Shown: piece after piece, positions 35,201 to 46,725 of the stretch
Numbering within the stretch: the stretch's first letter is position 1
Layout: every line of letters starts with the position of its first letter
Assembly (NCBI GenBank): GCA_018857735.1
Contig: JABMCL010002071.1
Coordinates: 90,001 to 154,000 of the forward strand
Length of the DNA: 64,000 nucleotides
Origin: Alviniconcha marisindica
Taxonomy: Eukaryota > Mollusca > Gastropoda > Provannidae
Direction: 5' to 3'
The notes under the pieces: model-generated
What the model saw: the letters and a program-made list of their open reading frames with translations, nothing else
The model's database searches: none
What the model was told of the DNA's origin: nothing
Position numbers and translations under genes: made by a program

Positions 35201-37380
35201 TAAAGTGTGTGCTTTTCCAGCTGCCAGGAAATCTGTTTAATGTCTTTTTCCTGGTTTATTGAACTTTTTTCTTTCTTTCAGTCCTCGAACAAAAAGTGGT
35301 TAATGTCACAAACAATGAATCAGGCCTTTTGGTTGTGATGTGATGATTTTTGTTTCATACTGAGTAGAGATTGTGGCCATTGCATTTTTTAATATAGTAT
35401 TATAATTTATATGCTAAGTAAACTCCTTCTCCCTCACTCCCCCTCATACCACCCCCCCCCCTCCCCCCCACCCACACACACACACCTTTTCTGTCAGTTA
35501 CAAAGTCTGGATAGACTGTGATAAGAGCTTTGAATACAAATTGCCTCTGGATAGAAGCCACTTGGACAAAAACTCCTCAGACAGTCAGAGGAAAGTCTTC
35601 TCCCAAAATGGAACGGGTGATCAGAAGATGCCGTTTTCAAATTTATACAGACCTGCTCACATTTGCACACTACACTACCTAACATTAGACTTTAGAGTCC
35701 CACTCAGCATCATGTGTTCATGTTATCTGGGCTTAGAGAAAGATTCTGCCTCTGTAAATAATGGAATTACTTTAGGGAGAAACCTCCACTGGCACACAAC
35801 TTAAGATGAACCATACTGTTACTGTTTGAAATTTGAATGGACATTTTAGCCCAGCTGGTAAAAATTGCCCTTTTGGTTGTTACTGTTTTGTGATGATGTG
35901 CTGCTTTTTTCTGTTTTGGTAGATTGACCCAGCTCAATTTGGCATGGACGGGCCTCAGTGAATTAAGCGTGTCACACTTGTGCAGTGCAATACCAGTCTC
36001 CATTCGTTTCCTCAATCTCAGTGGCTGTCGGGAGGCCATCACAGATGATGGTAAGTGTGTGTATTGTGTACCAATACAGATGGTAGTCACTAAATCAATC
36101 TTGTGTATATTTACTACCACAGATGTTAGGTTTGTGTCATCATATAGATGATGGTTTGTGCACACCATCACAGATGATGGTGAGAACACAATAGCTTATG
36201 TGTGTGTATCATTATATATGTTAAACAGAATGTGAGTGTGTGTGAGTGCATGCTGTCTTCTTCTGACATGGTTATCCTGTGCAAGTTACCTAATCAGTGC
36301 TGCCTGTGTCTCATGACATGGTTATCGTCTGTAAACTACCTGATCAGTGTTGTCTCATGACATGGCTATCCTCTGCACACTACCTTATCAATGCTGTCTC
36401 ATGACATGGCTATCCTCTGCAAGCTACCTGATCAATGCTGTCTCATGACATGGCTATCCTCTGCAAGCTACCTGATCAATGCTGTCTCATGACATGGTTA
36501 TCATCTGCAAGCTACCTGATCAGTGCTGTCTCATGACAGGGCTATCCTCTGCATGCTACCTGATCAATGCTGTCTCATGACATGGCTATCCTCTGCATGC
36601 TACCTGATCAATGCTGTCTCGTGACATGGCTATTCTCTGCAAGCTACCTGATCAATGCTGTCTCATGACATGGCTATCCTCTGCAAGCTACCTGATCAAT
36701 GCTGTCTCATAACATGGCTATCCTCTGCAAGCTACCTGATCAATGCTGTCTCATGACATGGTTATCATCTGCAAGCTACCTGATCAGTGCTGTCTCATGA
36801 CAGGGCTATCCTCTGCATGCTACCTGATCAATGCTGTCTCATGACATGGCTATCCTCTGCATGCTACCTGATCAATGCTGTCTCGTGACATGGCTATTCT
36901 CTGCAAGATACCTGATCAATGCTGTCTCATGACATGGCTATCTAATCAGTGTTGTCTTCCTTTCTGTAATATATCCTGTAATAAACATCCTGTGCAATCT
37001 TTCTAATGGTGCTCTGTCTTTTCAGCCGTGGCCACCCTGTGCAAACGCTGCAGTCACCTGCTTGAACTGGACCTCAGTGATTCCTTGCGCTTGACTGACC
37101 ACACAGTTGAAACCATCCGCTGGCACCTTCCTGAGCTTCGTCGATTGTCACTGAGTCGGTGCTACAGCATTCTCCCCTCCACCATCGGGATCCTGGATGC
37201 CCTTCCTACCTTCAAGCCATCAATGTCATGGGCATGCTGACGAAGGAGCCGCTGGAAGCGCTACAAGCCATGCTTCCCAAAATACTTTTGAACAAGATGC
37301 CATTTTCTACTGTTGCCCGGCCAACCACTGGCCAGCGTCGAACCAGCATATGGGAGCAGCGAGTCCGTGAAAATGTGTAG
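26269..37380 (+). CDS. SKP2: SKP2-type F-box/LRR protein (SCF ubiquitin ligase substrate receptor), frameshift in last exon
   Basis: Recognises substrates such as CDK inhibitors for SCF (CUL1-SKP1) ubiquitination. Exons: 26269-26354, 29021-29378, 30436-30580, 30891-30999, 31801-31915, 32469-32521, 32918-33052, 34362-34460, 35923-36050, 37026-37380. All phases agree across the nine junctions. Exon 1 is basic (KGSKRQSKLVRK); exon 2 is Ser/acidic-rich and unconserved. The F-box (about 198-247) reads VSEEVILHIFSFLSRQTLAR then SDESLWRRIDL. Leucine-rich repeats follow (LQYLDLSMASV, LDTLNLSMC, LTQLNLAWTG, LLELDLSDSLRLTD, LRRLSLSRCYSILPSTI). The C-terminal tail ends FSTVARPTTGQRR, as in SKP2. That tail is one frame off: about 37211-37213 lacks one base, so the literal frame stops at 37238-37240. 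With the tail the protein is about 527 residues (human about 424). Exon 1 is inferred from phase and open frame and is less certain. Confidence 0.92.
26805..26832. repeat. (AT)n microsatellite in SKP2 intron 1
   Basis: About 12 AT dinucleotides. Confidence 0.9.
27370..28150 (+). mobile_element. LTR-like segment in SKP2 intron 1
   Basis: A TATA box (tataaaaga, 27503-27511) lies about 600 bp before a poly(A) signal (aataaa, 28116-28121), giving the U3-R-U5 order of a retrotransposon LTR. Between them are diverged tandem units: tgctgaaaagtgctggtcaa alternating with 'tacatgctgaaaagtgtgtt' (27535-27770), then 'tgtgctgcaaagtgcaggc' (27795-27950). A 21-bp direct repeat (gcgggagagctgtgcaagcta) lies at 27380-27421. 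No internal retrotransposon ORF, primer-binding site or second LTR is seen, so a solo LTR is the likeliest reading. An alternative promoter for SKP2 is possible. Ends are approximate. Confidence 0.4.
28843..28880. repeat. Perfect 15-bp palindromic arms in SKP2 intron 1
   Basis: tataattatgtacta (28843-28857) is inverted exactly at 28866-28880, with an 8-base loop. It may be the core of a tiny hairpin element; no function is implied. Confidence 0.75.
30160..30245 (-). mobile_element. Degraded tRNA-like SINE head
   Basis: On the minus strand, 'caagtgattggagtactgga' and 'ggttgcagttcaaacc' resemble the A- and B-box region of a tRNA-derived SINE. It lies in SKP2 intron 2. No body is defined. Confidence 0.4.
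34775..34812. repeat. (AT)n(GT)n microsatellite in SKP2 intron 8
   Basis: About 10 AT dinucleotides followed by GT. It is flanked by two copies of 'ccacttgcctttactgtgt' (34762 and 34830), a small direct duplication. Confidence 0.85.
35000..35068 (+). pseudogene. Decayed duplicate of SKP2 exon 8
   Basis: About 68 bp (tgtgtcaaggtgcatgtact onward) matches the 3' end of exon 8 and its donor flank (34407-34475). In the copy the exon frame contains a TGA (ctgaactga), and the donor gtaag has become ctaag. It is therefore a pseudo-exon within intron 8. Confidence 0.85.
35448..35486. repeat. C-rich and (AC)n tract
   Basis: caccccccccctccccccca followed by (AC)n, in SKP2 intron 8. Confidence 0.8.
36165..36187 (+). 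promoter_or_regulatory. Duplicated exon-9 splice donor of SKP2
   Basis: ccatcacagatgatggtgag repeats the last bases of exon 9 and its donor (36036-36056, gatgatg|gtaagt). It forms a second good donor (gtgaga) exactly 129 nt downstream. Using it would keep phase, but a TGA at about 36149-36151 would truncate the protein. Confidence 0.7.
36285..36950. repeat. 44-bp minisatellite in SKP2 intron 9
   Basis: About 15 units of 44 bp with the core 'ctacctgatcaatgctgtctc'. A six-unit block is itself repeated: gacatggttatcatctgc at 36491 recurs at 36755, a 264-bp higher-order period. Confidence 0.93.
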
Positions 37381-37818
37381 CTGGTGCTTGAGTTTGTTGT
37401 TGCTAGCCTCAAGGAAAAATGGTGGAATGTCATTTCGTCACTTGGGGAAGGGGTTGAAACTAGTGAATTAAAAGGGGGAAAATGTCATTCAGTGGAAGGG
37501 GGTGGGGGGGGGGGCTCAGTAGTGAATTAAAAGAAAAAAGTGAGTTCTTTCAGATATAAAATCAGGTGTGAACTTATGTCATGAAAAGTTGGGGTTTGGT
37601 TTTTTTTCTCTTCTTCCTTTTTCCCTGTAGTTTTAGAATTTTAGTGTATAACAGTCCAGGTTTTTTCTTAGGCTGGTTTTTGGCATGGGGTAAGTGTGTC
37701 ACTGTGTATGTTGCAAGTGGTATGGCAAAACATCGTGTTCTGATCTTTGCAGTATTTGGCGGGATGTCTCCTTTACTTTAGGCTGCCGTTGGGCTCAAGA
37801 AGATGATTACTTTATTTG

Positions 37819-37824
37819 AATAAA
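37819..37824 (+). terminator. Candidate SKP2 polyadenylation signal
   Basis: aataaa about 440 bp after the SKP2 stop codon, in AT-rich sequence. It is the first canonical hexamer noticed on this strand after the gene. Not confirmed by transcript data. Confidence 0.35.
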
Positions 37825-38705
37825 TTTCTCCCAATTTTAGAATACTGTTTTACATTGAATATTAATTATTGAGTTGATTCACATTTTTTCCCAGTTTCAA
37901 AGAATGCTGTGGAGTCATTTCACAAAATTGTCCCAATTTCAAGATAGCCTCTACACTCATACTGTTAGTTTGTTACTGATGCCTTTGCTGTACCCCCAAA
38001 CCACATCACTGATTATAGCATGAGATCCTCTGGCCAGATTACCCCTTAGCTGAATTGGAGCTATTGCAGAGTATGTGAGAAACATGGGCTGACACCCCAA
38101 AGACATTGTTTTAAAATTAAACCCTTAGTTTTTATTTCAGGTCAAATGAGATCATTTGGCTCGTTTTGGCAGAAAATAGCTGAGTCCCCTTGTTTTAATA
38201 TTTTGAAATTGGTTTCAGAAAGTCGGCTTCAACCTTTTGTGGTTATCTTATTTTGTGTGATTTGAGAGTTGGTTCACAACATCCAGTGGTTCACAACTGA
38301 TCTTACCTGTTTGACCAGCTCACAAGCTTCACATTAGTCCTTGTCCCTGTTGGAAAAAATATAATGAGGTAAAATTTTAGGGGGGCAAATGGAGGGGAGA
38401 TTTTGTTTTTAATTCTCTGTCAAAATCCCTAGTAAATGTTTGCTGATGATTGAATTTTTAACACCTTATACATCTTCCATGTTCTTTTTAATGGGCGTGA
38501 AAAAACTTCTGCGTTTTTTATCCAAACAACTTTAACCTTGGCCTGTTGTTCAGAGTTACATGGTGGTCAGCTCCATTTAGCTCAGTCGATTCGCACAACT
38601 GTATTAAAGAGTTTTTTCAGACTTTACAGGGCCATAATCACAATTTGTCTCAATCTGTTTGCATTGTCGAGCGGTTTGGTACAGCTCAGGACTGAGAGTT
38701 GAAAA

Positions 38706-38912
38706 GTGAATAGTACAACATAGAATAATATGGCAGTTCTATGATGAAAAATGCAGGGAATAGTACAACACAGAATAATATGGCAGTTCTATGATGAAAA
38801 ATGCAGGGAATAGTACAGCATAGACTAATATGGCAGTTCTATGATGAAAAATGCAAGGAATAGTACAACATTGAACATAGAATAATATGGCAGTTCTATG
38901 ATGAAAAATACT
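38706..38912. repeat. Tandem repeat, ~56-bp unit, four copies
   Basis: Units carry gaatagtacaacatagaata followed by 'atatggcagttctatgatgaaaa'. The third and fourth copies are slightly rearranged. Confidence 0.9.
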
Positions 38913-40015
38913 TAATGCCTTTGTATTCTCCGGAGAAGAAGAATGGCATTGGTGTTTTCTAAGCTGTTGTTTCATTGACAGACATTGCGATAGCAAGCAT
39001 CTGGTTTGTTTCACCCATTTATACTAGTTTGATGACACTGACCTAATTTTAAGGTTAGAATAGCAACAGAATGATAAAACTGGATATCGTGTCAACCAAA
39101 TCCAAACATTTAGATTTTTACAAAATATAATTAAAGACAAATATTGAACAGTTTTAGTGACACTGACATATTTTCAGTATTACATGAGAATCGAAAAAGT
39201 AAAATGTCAGATATAAATAATAGTGTTTTTTTGCACATGAATGGATTGAGCATTTGTGCTCAATTTTTTTAACACTAGTAAGTAGTAGTATATTATTTTT
39301 GTATTGAGCTTCATTTCATGAAATAAAAAATCTTGTTCATTCCAAATGTAATCTGGTTTCAAACTTGACTGATCTGTCTGAAGACTATTAATTAATGCCA
39401 TATGATTATGTGAGTCAGAAACCTGACCTGAAACTGCTGTTATATAAAGAAACATGTTTGCTCAAGTTTATAAAAATATAAATCACTTCTAGGAGGCCTT
39501 GAGACTCGGAACAGTCTTTTTTCCATTTTCTCTGTTGCATTGTAATTTATGGAAACTATATCAAGTGTGTTGTTTTAATATTGATTATATGAGCGTGTAA
39601 TTGGTTAAAGCTGCATCTATGTTTATAAGTAACTTTGACATGCTTCTCAGCGTCCTGTTATGAGATGCATGGTTTTGGGTTGTTGCATGCTTTGCTTTGC
39701 TTTGATGTGTCTTAAAGTTTGAAAGTTTGAGAAAGCATTATAACTATTCTGATCTCTGCCATACTTTGTGTATAAATGTACTGCCTGATGCAAATGCTGT
39801 CTTGTCCTGGTTGAAAGAGAATTCCCCGAAGCTGGCATACAACAGCCTTAATGGCTTGGGACAGTTCGTGTATACACATATGTAGCCTGAAAACAGTTGC
39901 ACATGTAAGATCTGACCTGGCTATGAGTAAGTGGAAAAAATTTAAACAAACAGCTCCAGGATATGTTGTAAAGCAAATAGGTGCTGTTTTCATTGCCATG
40001 AATCCCTTCACAAAA

Positions 40016-40300
40016 AAACATTGTTTCAGTCAGGGTATTTGTGTGTCTGTGTTTTTAGGGTGGTGAGACTAAAAGTGCCTGTGCGAATCAGAATGTCTGG
40101 TTGTGAGCACAAAAGTGTGTGCCTTTATAAATTGATCATTGATGAAAAAAAAAAATTAAAACATTGTTTCAGTCAGGGTATTTGTGTGTCTGTGTTTTTA
40201 GGGTGGTGAGACTAAAAGTGCCTGTGCGAATCAGAATGTCTGGTTGTGAGCACAAAAGTGTGTGCCTTTATAAATTGATCATTGATGATAAAAAAACATT
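40016..40300. repeat. Direct tandem duplication, 143-bp period
   Basis: The segment beginning ttgtttcagtcagggtattt occurs at 40021 and 40164 and is nearly identical through 'ttgatcattgatga'. The two units are separated by an A-run. Confidence 0.92.
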
Positions 40301-40354
40301 TTTTTTTTAAAGATCAATGTATGTGCTGGTAGACCTCACCAATACAAACCTCCA

Positions 40355-40500
40355 GTAGATTATGAGCTTGCTAATAACAGGACCAGTACCATTTGTTAAC
40401 CCGTTCAGTGTTTCCTTACTTACAGTACATTATGAGCTTGCTGACAACAGCAGTGCCATGGTAAACCTGTTCAGTGTTTCCTTACTTACAGTTACAGGTC
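40355..40500. repeat. Two-copy tandem repeat, ~72 bp
   Basis: 'gttcagtgtttccttacttac' followed by 'attatgagcttgct' appears twice with small differences. Confidence 0.8.
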
Positions 40501-42264
40501 TAATTTTGAGCTACTGAACATACAACCTCTGTATTGTGAGATTTTTGCATGACAGTTGACAAGGACAGTGGAAAAGACTCCCTTCCTCTCTTTGTCAGAC
40601 ATTTTTGCCCTCCAAACAGTTAAAATAATCAGCATTTTTGTTAACCTTTTGTGTGAATAATTAATATTCGTAGTTCTTCATGGTCCAGTGGTTCATGAGC
40701 TAGCTTCAAGAGATCAGTCTCCTGTGGAATCCCAGTGCATTTTTAACATTTTGGAATATCAGAACTCTCCAGTGCTTACTTTTTCCTGACCCTAGCAGAC
40801 TTTAACCTGGCATTATCAGTGCGTGTCTTTTTTGTTGGGATGGGGTCTTTTTTCATTTATAATGTTGGACTGAAGTTCATTCTGTAATAACTACATGCAT
40901 AAATACAGATACAGCACTGGTTGACTACTCACTGGAAGAAGCTTTAGTCTGTGCACACTGTGTGAAGTTGTGATGTGTAAAGTTTGAAAGCAAATCATGT
41001 GAACCTACTACAACTGTACTATAAATAAAATGACATATTTATTATGCAGTTTGCGTGGACTATTTTTGCTGTGACAGTCTCCAGGTGATACAGACTTGAA
41101 GTTAACTAGAAAGTCTGCCAGTGAAATGTTTGTAGTTGCAGCCTTTTTTTGCGTTCCTCTGGCAGATTGGAGAAATTTCAGCACCTGCTGTGGGTTTATG
41201 CATGCTGCACTGTCTTGCAACTTGGTGCAGTTCTGTTCATTTGTTTCTGTCACACACTTTCAACACAAAAGGATTTATTGGGATATGAATTCAATTCCCA
41301 CTTTTGCAGTGCCTGTGTATGAATCATTCATAAAAAAAATATCAGAAGCTTTAGTTTATGAGACAGAAAATACGCAGTTCATGGCTTTCTCCATGGTCAC
41401 TTGGAGGTGTTTTTTTTTTTTTTTTTTTAATGTTAATGAATGAAAATGTATATATAGTGCATAAAAAACTTCCACACAAAACGTTGCCTGTTCACAGTGC
41501 CAGATACACACAGTGCATACATGTAAGCCCTCGCAAGCTAAAAACTACCAAAGGACACTCATACCAATAATGTACAAACAGTACATGCACCCCTTCCCAA
41601 AAATGCAACCATACATAGTAGTGAAATGTAGAAATATATACCAAGTTACATATAAACAGAAAAAAGAACCATACACACAGACACAGAGTTAAGCAGCTGA
41701 AACAGGTACTGCCAGCATTTGGTGGGGGGAAAGGGAAATAAATAGCCCAAACTGGATACTTCAACAAATTAATCCGTCAAAAAGATTGATTTGACTCCTG
41801 TCTGGTGTTTTGGCAAGATTACAAAACTACAAGATAGGTTGATAACTTTAAAAAAAAAAAAAAGAGTTATATAGTAGCTGTGTATGTGTTTTGCTTATCA
41901 TGGTCACCCTGCCAAATATTTGCGTATCCATAAAGTATTCAGTGTTTGCTATTTATGCGTTTTCATCGCATTGGAAAGCTGAAGAATGACTGAGCAAGGC
42001 TTGGTTGGAATGAGATAAATGAACTGTCGCTTAGTGACAATCATGACAGCTAGTGACCATCTTCGCTGTGTGATTGTCAACTTGGTTATCAACTGCTGTT
42101 GTTGTTGTTTTTAATGATCATGGTACACATCTTACGCAGTGTGAATAGTAGTAATTTCAGGGTACTGTTTGATTATCATTTGCTCATGCGTGTTCACAAT
42201 GCAGATTGAGATTTAGAATTTTAATATATCATTTTTGCAGTTACAGCTTTAGTGGATACAACGG

Positions 42265-42647
42265 AGAATCAACAAACAGAGGAGTTAATTAGCACTCAAA
42301 AGATGCCACACAAACAGAACAACAAAGACTAGAGTCACCTGTAACTCTCACCTGGCATGCAAGGAAATGCAAGATACATAAATTGCACCATAAGTACGAA
42401 ATAGTCTTACAAACACAACAACAAAGACCCGAGTCACCTATGGTAACTCTCACCTCACATTCGAATAAATACAAGGTACATAAGCTCCACCAGTGTTACA
42501 GCCTCAACGTACCTCTGGTGGAGTTTATGTACCTTGTATTTACTTGCATGCCAGAGAGAGTTACTGTGGGTGACTCAGTGACGTCTTCAATGTTGTCTTT
42601 CTGTAGAATCTTTCAAGTGCTAATTAACTCCCTTGTTTGTTGATTCT
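42265..42647. mobile_element. MITE-like foldback element
   Basis: The first 40 bp (agaatcaacaaacagaggag...) are inverted at the right end (42608-42647) with few mismatches. Inverted similarity continues inward almost to the centre (tccaccagtgttaca / cctctggtgga). A second internal pair (acaacaacaaagacccgagt at about 42414, and 42306) shows a partly duplicated left arm. No ORF. A foldback-type or MITE non-autonomous DNA transposon; the superfamily and target duplication are not resolved. Confidence 0.75.
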
Positions 42648-42649
42648 GC

Positions 42650-45195
42650 ACAGGCACTCTGGGCCTCATTCTATTTCAAAATGTATGCAAATGAAACACT
42701 TGTTTGATGATTTCATACGTATGTCATTCATCTTTTTTTTTCATTTTGAGTTGAAGTTGATGTTTAAGTTAATGTTGATTGCTGATCTGGATATTGAAAG
42801 TGGAAATAATTGTAATGGGTTGTGTGGTCATTTTTAACCTTTCAGTAACAATTTGTTACACTGTGTTATAGTCCAGTAGTTCTTGTTCTGCCTGAAAAGC
42901 AACAATTTTTTATTTTAAAATCTGAAGAAAAAAGCATAGATGTTTTTCGAAAATCATGAAAGCGTGTCACACATGTTCATTTGGGAGAAAATAATACCAG
43001 CTAGATCAGTAGGTATTTATCGTCATCCTTTGTCCTCAGATCAATTTACAACAAGCAGATGTGTTGTTACTGGTACTTAGAGCTGTTTTTGCCAACTGCT
43101 CTTCGTCCTACTTAGCTGCACCTAAGAGGGCAGTGATGGAACGAAGCAGTCTGCAGTGACCTACCTAACAAGGAGGTATCCTGCAGTCTATATTTCAGTG
43201 GTTTTGTTAGAAAAAGGCAACATTTCTTATTCCTGGTCGTTAACTCAAAACAGTAAGTGTGTATTCAAATGTTCTCTGATGCAGTCCAAGGAAAAGTTGG
43301 TACTTATGGTAAAATAAACAATAAACCGCTGTTCAGATAACTGAAGTGATTAAATGTTTTTCATACTTTTCTGAAGCTACTTGACACTGATCTGGGATGA
43401 GAACATCTTTAAGGTGTAAAGTGTCAGTTTTACAATTTTATATGTATGAGCACTTCAAATCTTAAAGTAGTTATTAGCCGAGTAAGAGTCTTCAGTGATG
43501 CACATCAGGTTGTTTTTAAACTTCTAAGTTTTTTTTACCACCAATAAAGATCCGTCTCGTGCAGTTTGCATTGTTTTGTTGATGAATTTAAAATGCTCTT
43601 CATACTCTTTCCATGAACTTAAACTGATTTTTTTTAAATGCATGCCTGAATCTGTTGATTTTATCTGATCATGCTGTTTGATTTCAAGTCGTGGACGAGT
43701 GCCTTTCATCAGAACCATGACCAAAGGGTCAGTGGTGTTTAACTGATGCTGTTTTCTGTGAAGGGAGAGACATTTTGAAAGAGAAGGATGGGTGCCCATA
43801 TTCTTCTCGTGTACATGCTTAATCATGCACTTCTGTTCACGGGTCTGCCTCAGTGGAAACCAACTGTTTTTGAATCACACTGTAACATGCAAGTCTCTCT
43901 TTTGTTATCATCAGTCTTTGTAACACAAGCTTTAGCGTTGGGAGTTTCTCAGGCACCACAATATTATACAATAAATTGTTTGCACATTGGTATTTGAACT
44001 TTACCCATTGGAGTTATTTCTGCTTCCTTTGACCCCTTTTTGGTGTCATAGCAGTGTCACAAATGTGCAAACAGGTTTGAACAGTTATGATCAAGTTCAA
44101 CTTTGTGTGACTTGCAGTCATAGGGAAGACCACATGACGTGTTTGTGACTTTGACATGCATCCAGGAGAGATGATTCACACATTTCTTGCCTTGGTGGAA
44201 TCTTTGACCTTGCTCTTGGCTGCTGCTTTTAAGTAGTGTTTTTCAAATTCTGCGTAGCTGTAGTCTATGTTGAGCTCTAACAATTCATACTTATGGCCTT
44301 GGCCTTAATTAAAGGTCACAGTGGTGTAAGTTATCAAACAAAATTGTATTTCCTTGGCAGTTTTTATCAGAGTTGAAATCTACCATGTGGCAAGGTTGTC
44401 AGTGGATTGTGCTTAACTTTGTTTTCTCAAACACTGTTTGAGATCTTTCACCAAACAAAAGAAGCATGATGGTCTTATTGAGCTTCACCTGCTCACACTC
44501 ATGAAAATTTCAAGGACCATATCCTTTTTCAGATTCAAGGTACAGGAGAGTCCAAGGAAAAGTTAGAAAGTTGTTTACCATTTTGAACATGTTGACCAAG
44601 TATTTGCCCTTGTTAATATACCTCGTGATGCAGTTAGGTAATAAATCTGGGGTCACAAAGGAGAGCATCACTCATCAATTATTGGAGTCTCCCCCCCCCC
44701 CCCCCAAGGACAATGTATACCACTCAGTCCACCCCATGCCCCTTCTCCCCCCCCCCTTTAAAAAAAAATGCACCTCTCCCTGATAAGCATTTGCATCAAC
44801 AGAACCATCATCAAATTGACATGCATACTACATTTTCCACAGATTTATGCTTACATACTTGCGTTTGTTCAGACTACAAAACCAAAGCATAACTAATATC
44901 ACTGTGAATCTACATTGTTGCAACTATCCTTGAGGCAAGACTCACACACTGATAATAATCATTCCTGTGCAGCTGATGACAAAAAATGTGGATGCATGAT
45001 TTCACTGAATGCCTGTGTAGGTACTGCATGTGTTCAAAGCCTAAAGGTCAGTGTGCGTGATATTACATGTGTGTATCAGAATCAGGTGTGACAAAATAAA
45101 AAATATATGGCAGCAACAATAAATATACATCACAATACCTCTGATGTGTGTGTGTTTGCTTGTTGACTTTTAACAACCTGATGCCTGTTCCTCTG
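42650..45195. other. Intergenic stretch, nothing recognised
   Basis: No gene supported. Contains a C-run at about 44691-44705. It lies between the convergent 3' ends of SKP2 and KRI1. Confidence 0.5.
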
Positions 45196-45199
45196 TCTG

Positions 45200-45660
45200 T
45201 CTAGTCTGTCTTTGCCATTTTAGACACATTTGTGAAGATGTTACTTTTTTTTATATTCATACAGACAGTTCACTCAGCCATTCAGTGATTCACTGAGTTT
45301 TAAACAGCTGCTAAAAGACAAAAACAAATCAAAAGCTCTTTTAATTCATGTATTCTTGACTCATTCATTGTAGTTCACACACACACAGTTTCATCTAGTC
45401 ACAGACCCATGTTAACACTGATCAATGAAAACACTTCATGCATGTTCATCTGTTGGTCTCGTTTGGCTTTGTCTGCTGTTCTAAGCACATTTGAGAAGAT
45501 CTGTTGTTGTTTTCCTTGTACAGACACTGAGTTTTAAACAGAGCTGCTAAAAGAAAATCTCTCATGTATTCTTGACTCAGTCATCACAGTTCACACACAC
45601 AATTTCATGATCTGATCACAGACCTGTGTTAATTACTGATCAGCTAGCATGCTTCATTAG
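45200..45660. repeat. Diverged direct duplication, ~255-bp period
   Basis: Both halves contain in order 'agcacatttg(t)gaagat', 'cactgagttttaaacag', 'ctcatgtattcttgactca', 'cagttcacacacaca' and 'cacagacc(c/t)(a/g)tgttaa'. Confidence 0.75.
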
Positions 45661-46309
45661 TGACAGTGACCAATTGTTGGGAAACACAGCACTACAAGTT
45701 TTTAATTGTTATTTGATCAAAAACCTTGATTCCGAACAGGAATGCTGCTTTTGCTCAAACAGCACAATTTCACATTGTGCCCCTAGTGTAAAACTTCAGA
45801 CTAAATTTAACATTAACCTCTCACCTCCCCAGGGGAAGAAACTAATAACAGTAACAAAGCCATTCACTATTCCAAAACTGAAAGCTCTTGGGTCATAAAC
45901 TTCCTCAAATCCTCCACAAGAAATTAAAAAGCAGCATTTTTATACACATCTCAACATATTTCCAGTCTTAGTTGAGCACAAAATATGGATTCTGTCTAGT
46001 GTCCATGTCCATGCTCTAGTAGGACATTTCAGAAAGACAGTTTGATGAACATATCAACACCCATTTACTTTACACACACACAATCTTGCTATGCACTGCA
46101 GTATGTCCATGCTCAATGCATTCCATGATGATTAATTACCAAGTTAAAAATATGTTTGAATAAGAAGAGAAAAAAATAATTGCTGCTAGATATGGCAGAT
46201 TTCAAACTATTAATCCTGATACTGTATTATGCAGGGAATTCTAGTCGCCTAACCTGTATCAGGAGCTGTAAAAGCAGTGCTGCTTGAATTGGTGTTGATT
46301 TTTCATTCC

Positions 46310-46725
46310 TTACAACTACCTAATCATTTCCTGTATTGGTGCTGATGTACCATTCCTCACAACTACCTAATCATCTCCTGATGTACCATTCCTCGCAACT
46401 ACCTAATCATTTGTATTGGTGCTGATGTACCATTCCTCACAACTTACCATTCCTCACAACTACCTAATCATCTCCTGTATTGGTGCTGATGTACCATTCC
46501 TCACAACTACCTAATCATCTCCTGATGTACCATTCCTCACAACTACCTAATCATCTCCTGTATTGGTGATTTACCATTCCTCACAACTACCTAATCATCT
46601 CCTGTATTGGTGCTGATGTACCATTCCCCACAACTACCTAATCAACTCCTGTATTGGTGATTTACCATTCCTCACAAATATCTCTGCTGATTTTCCATTC
46701 CTCACAACTACCTAATCATCTCCTG
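46310..46725. repeat. Minisatellite built on the KRI1 stop-codon region
   Basis: Units of about 30-47 bp are built from cctcacaactacctaatcat, 'ctcctgtattggtgctgatg' and taccattc. On the minus strand the shared core reads caggagatgattaggtagtt, which is the last KRI1 codons, the TAG stop (46712-46714) and the start of the 3' UTR. About ten units follow the stop in the KRI1 3' flank. Confidence 0.85.

Larger units (their letters stand above)
37830..42260. other. Intergenic stretch with small tandem repeats
   Basis: No supported gene. The contents worth naming are listed separately: tandem repeats at 38706-38912, 40016-40300 and 40355-40500. Several AT-rich open frames (for example 41096-41443) resemble nothing known. 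Confidence 0.5.

Noticed and set aside
37026..37380. SKP2 as a pseudogene because of its frameshift
   Set aside because: All nine introns keep correct phases and every other exon is open and conserved; a single indel in the last exon is better explained by a consensus error or a recent allele.
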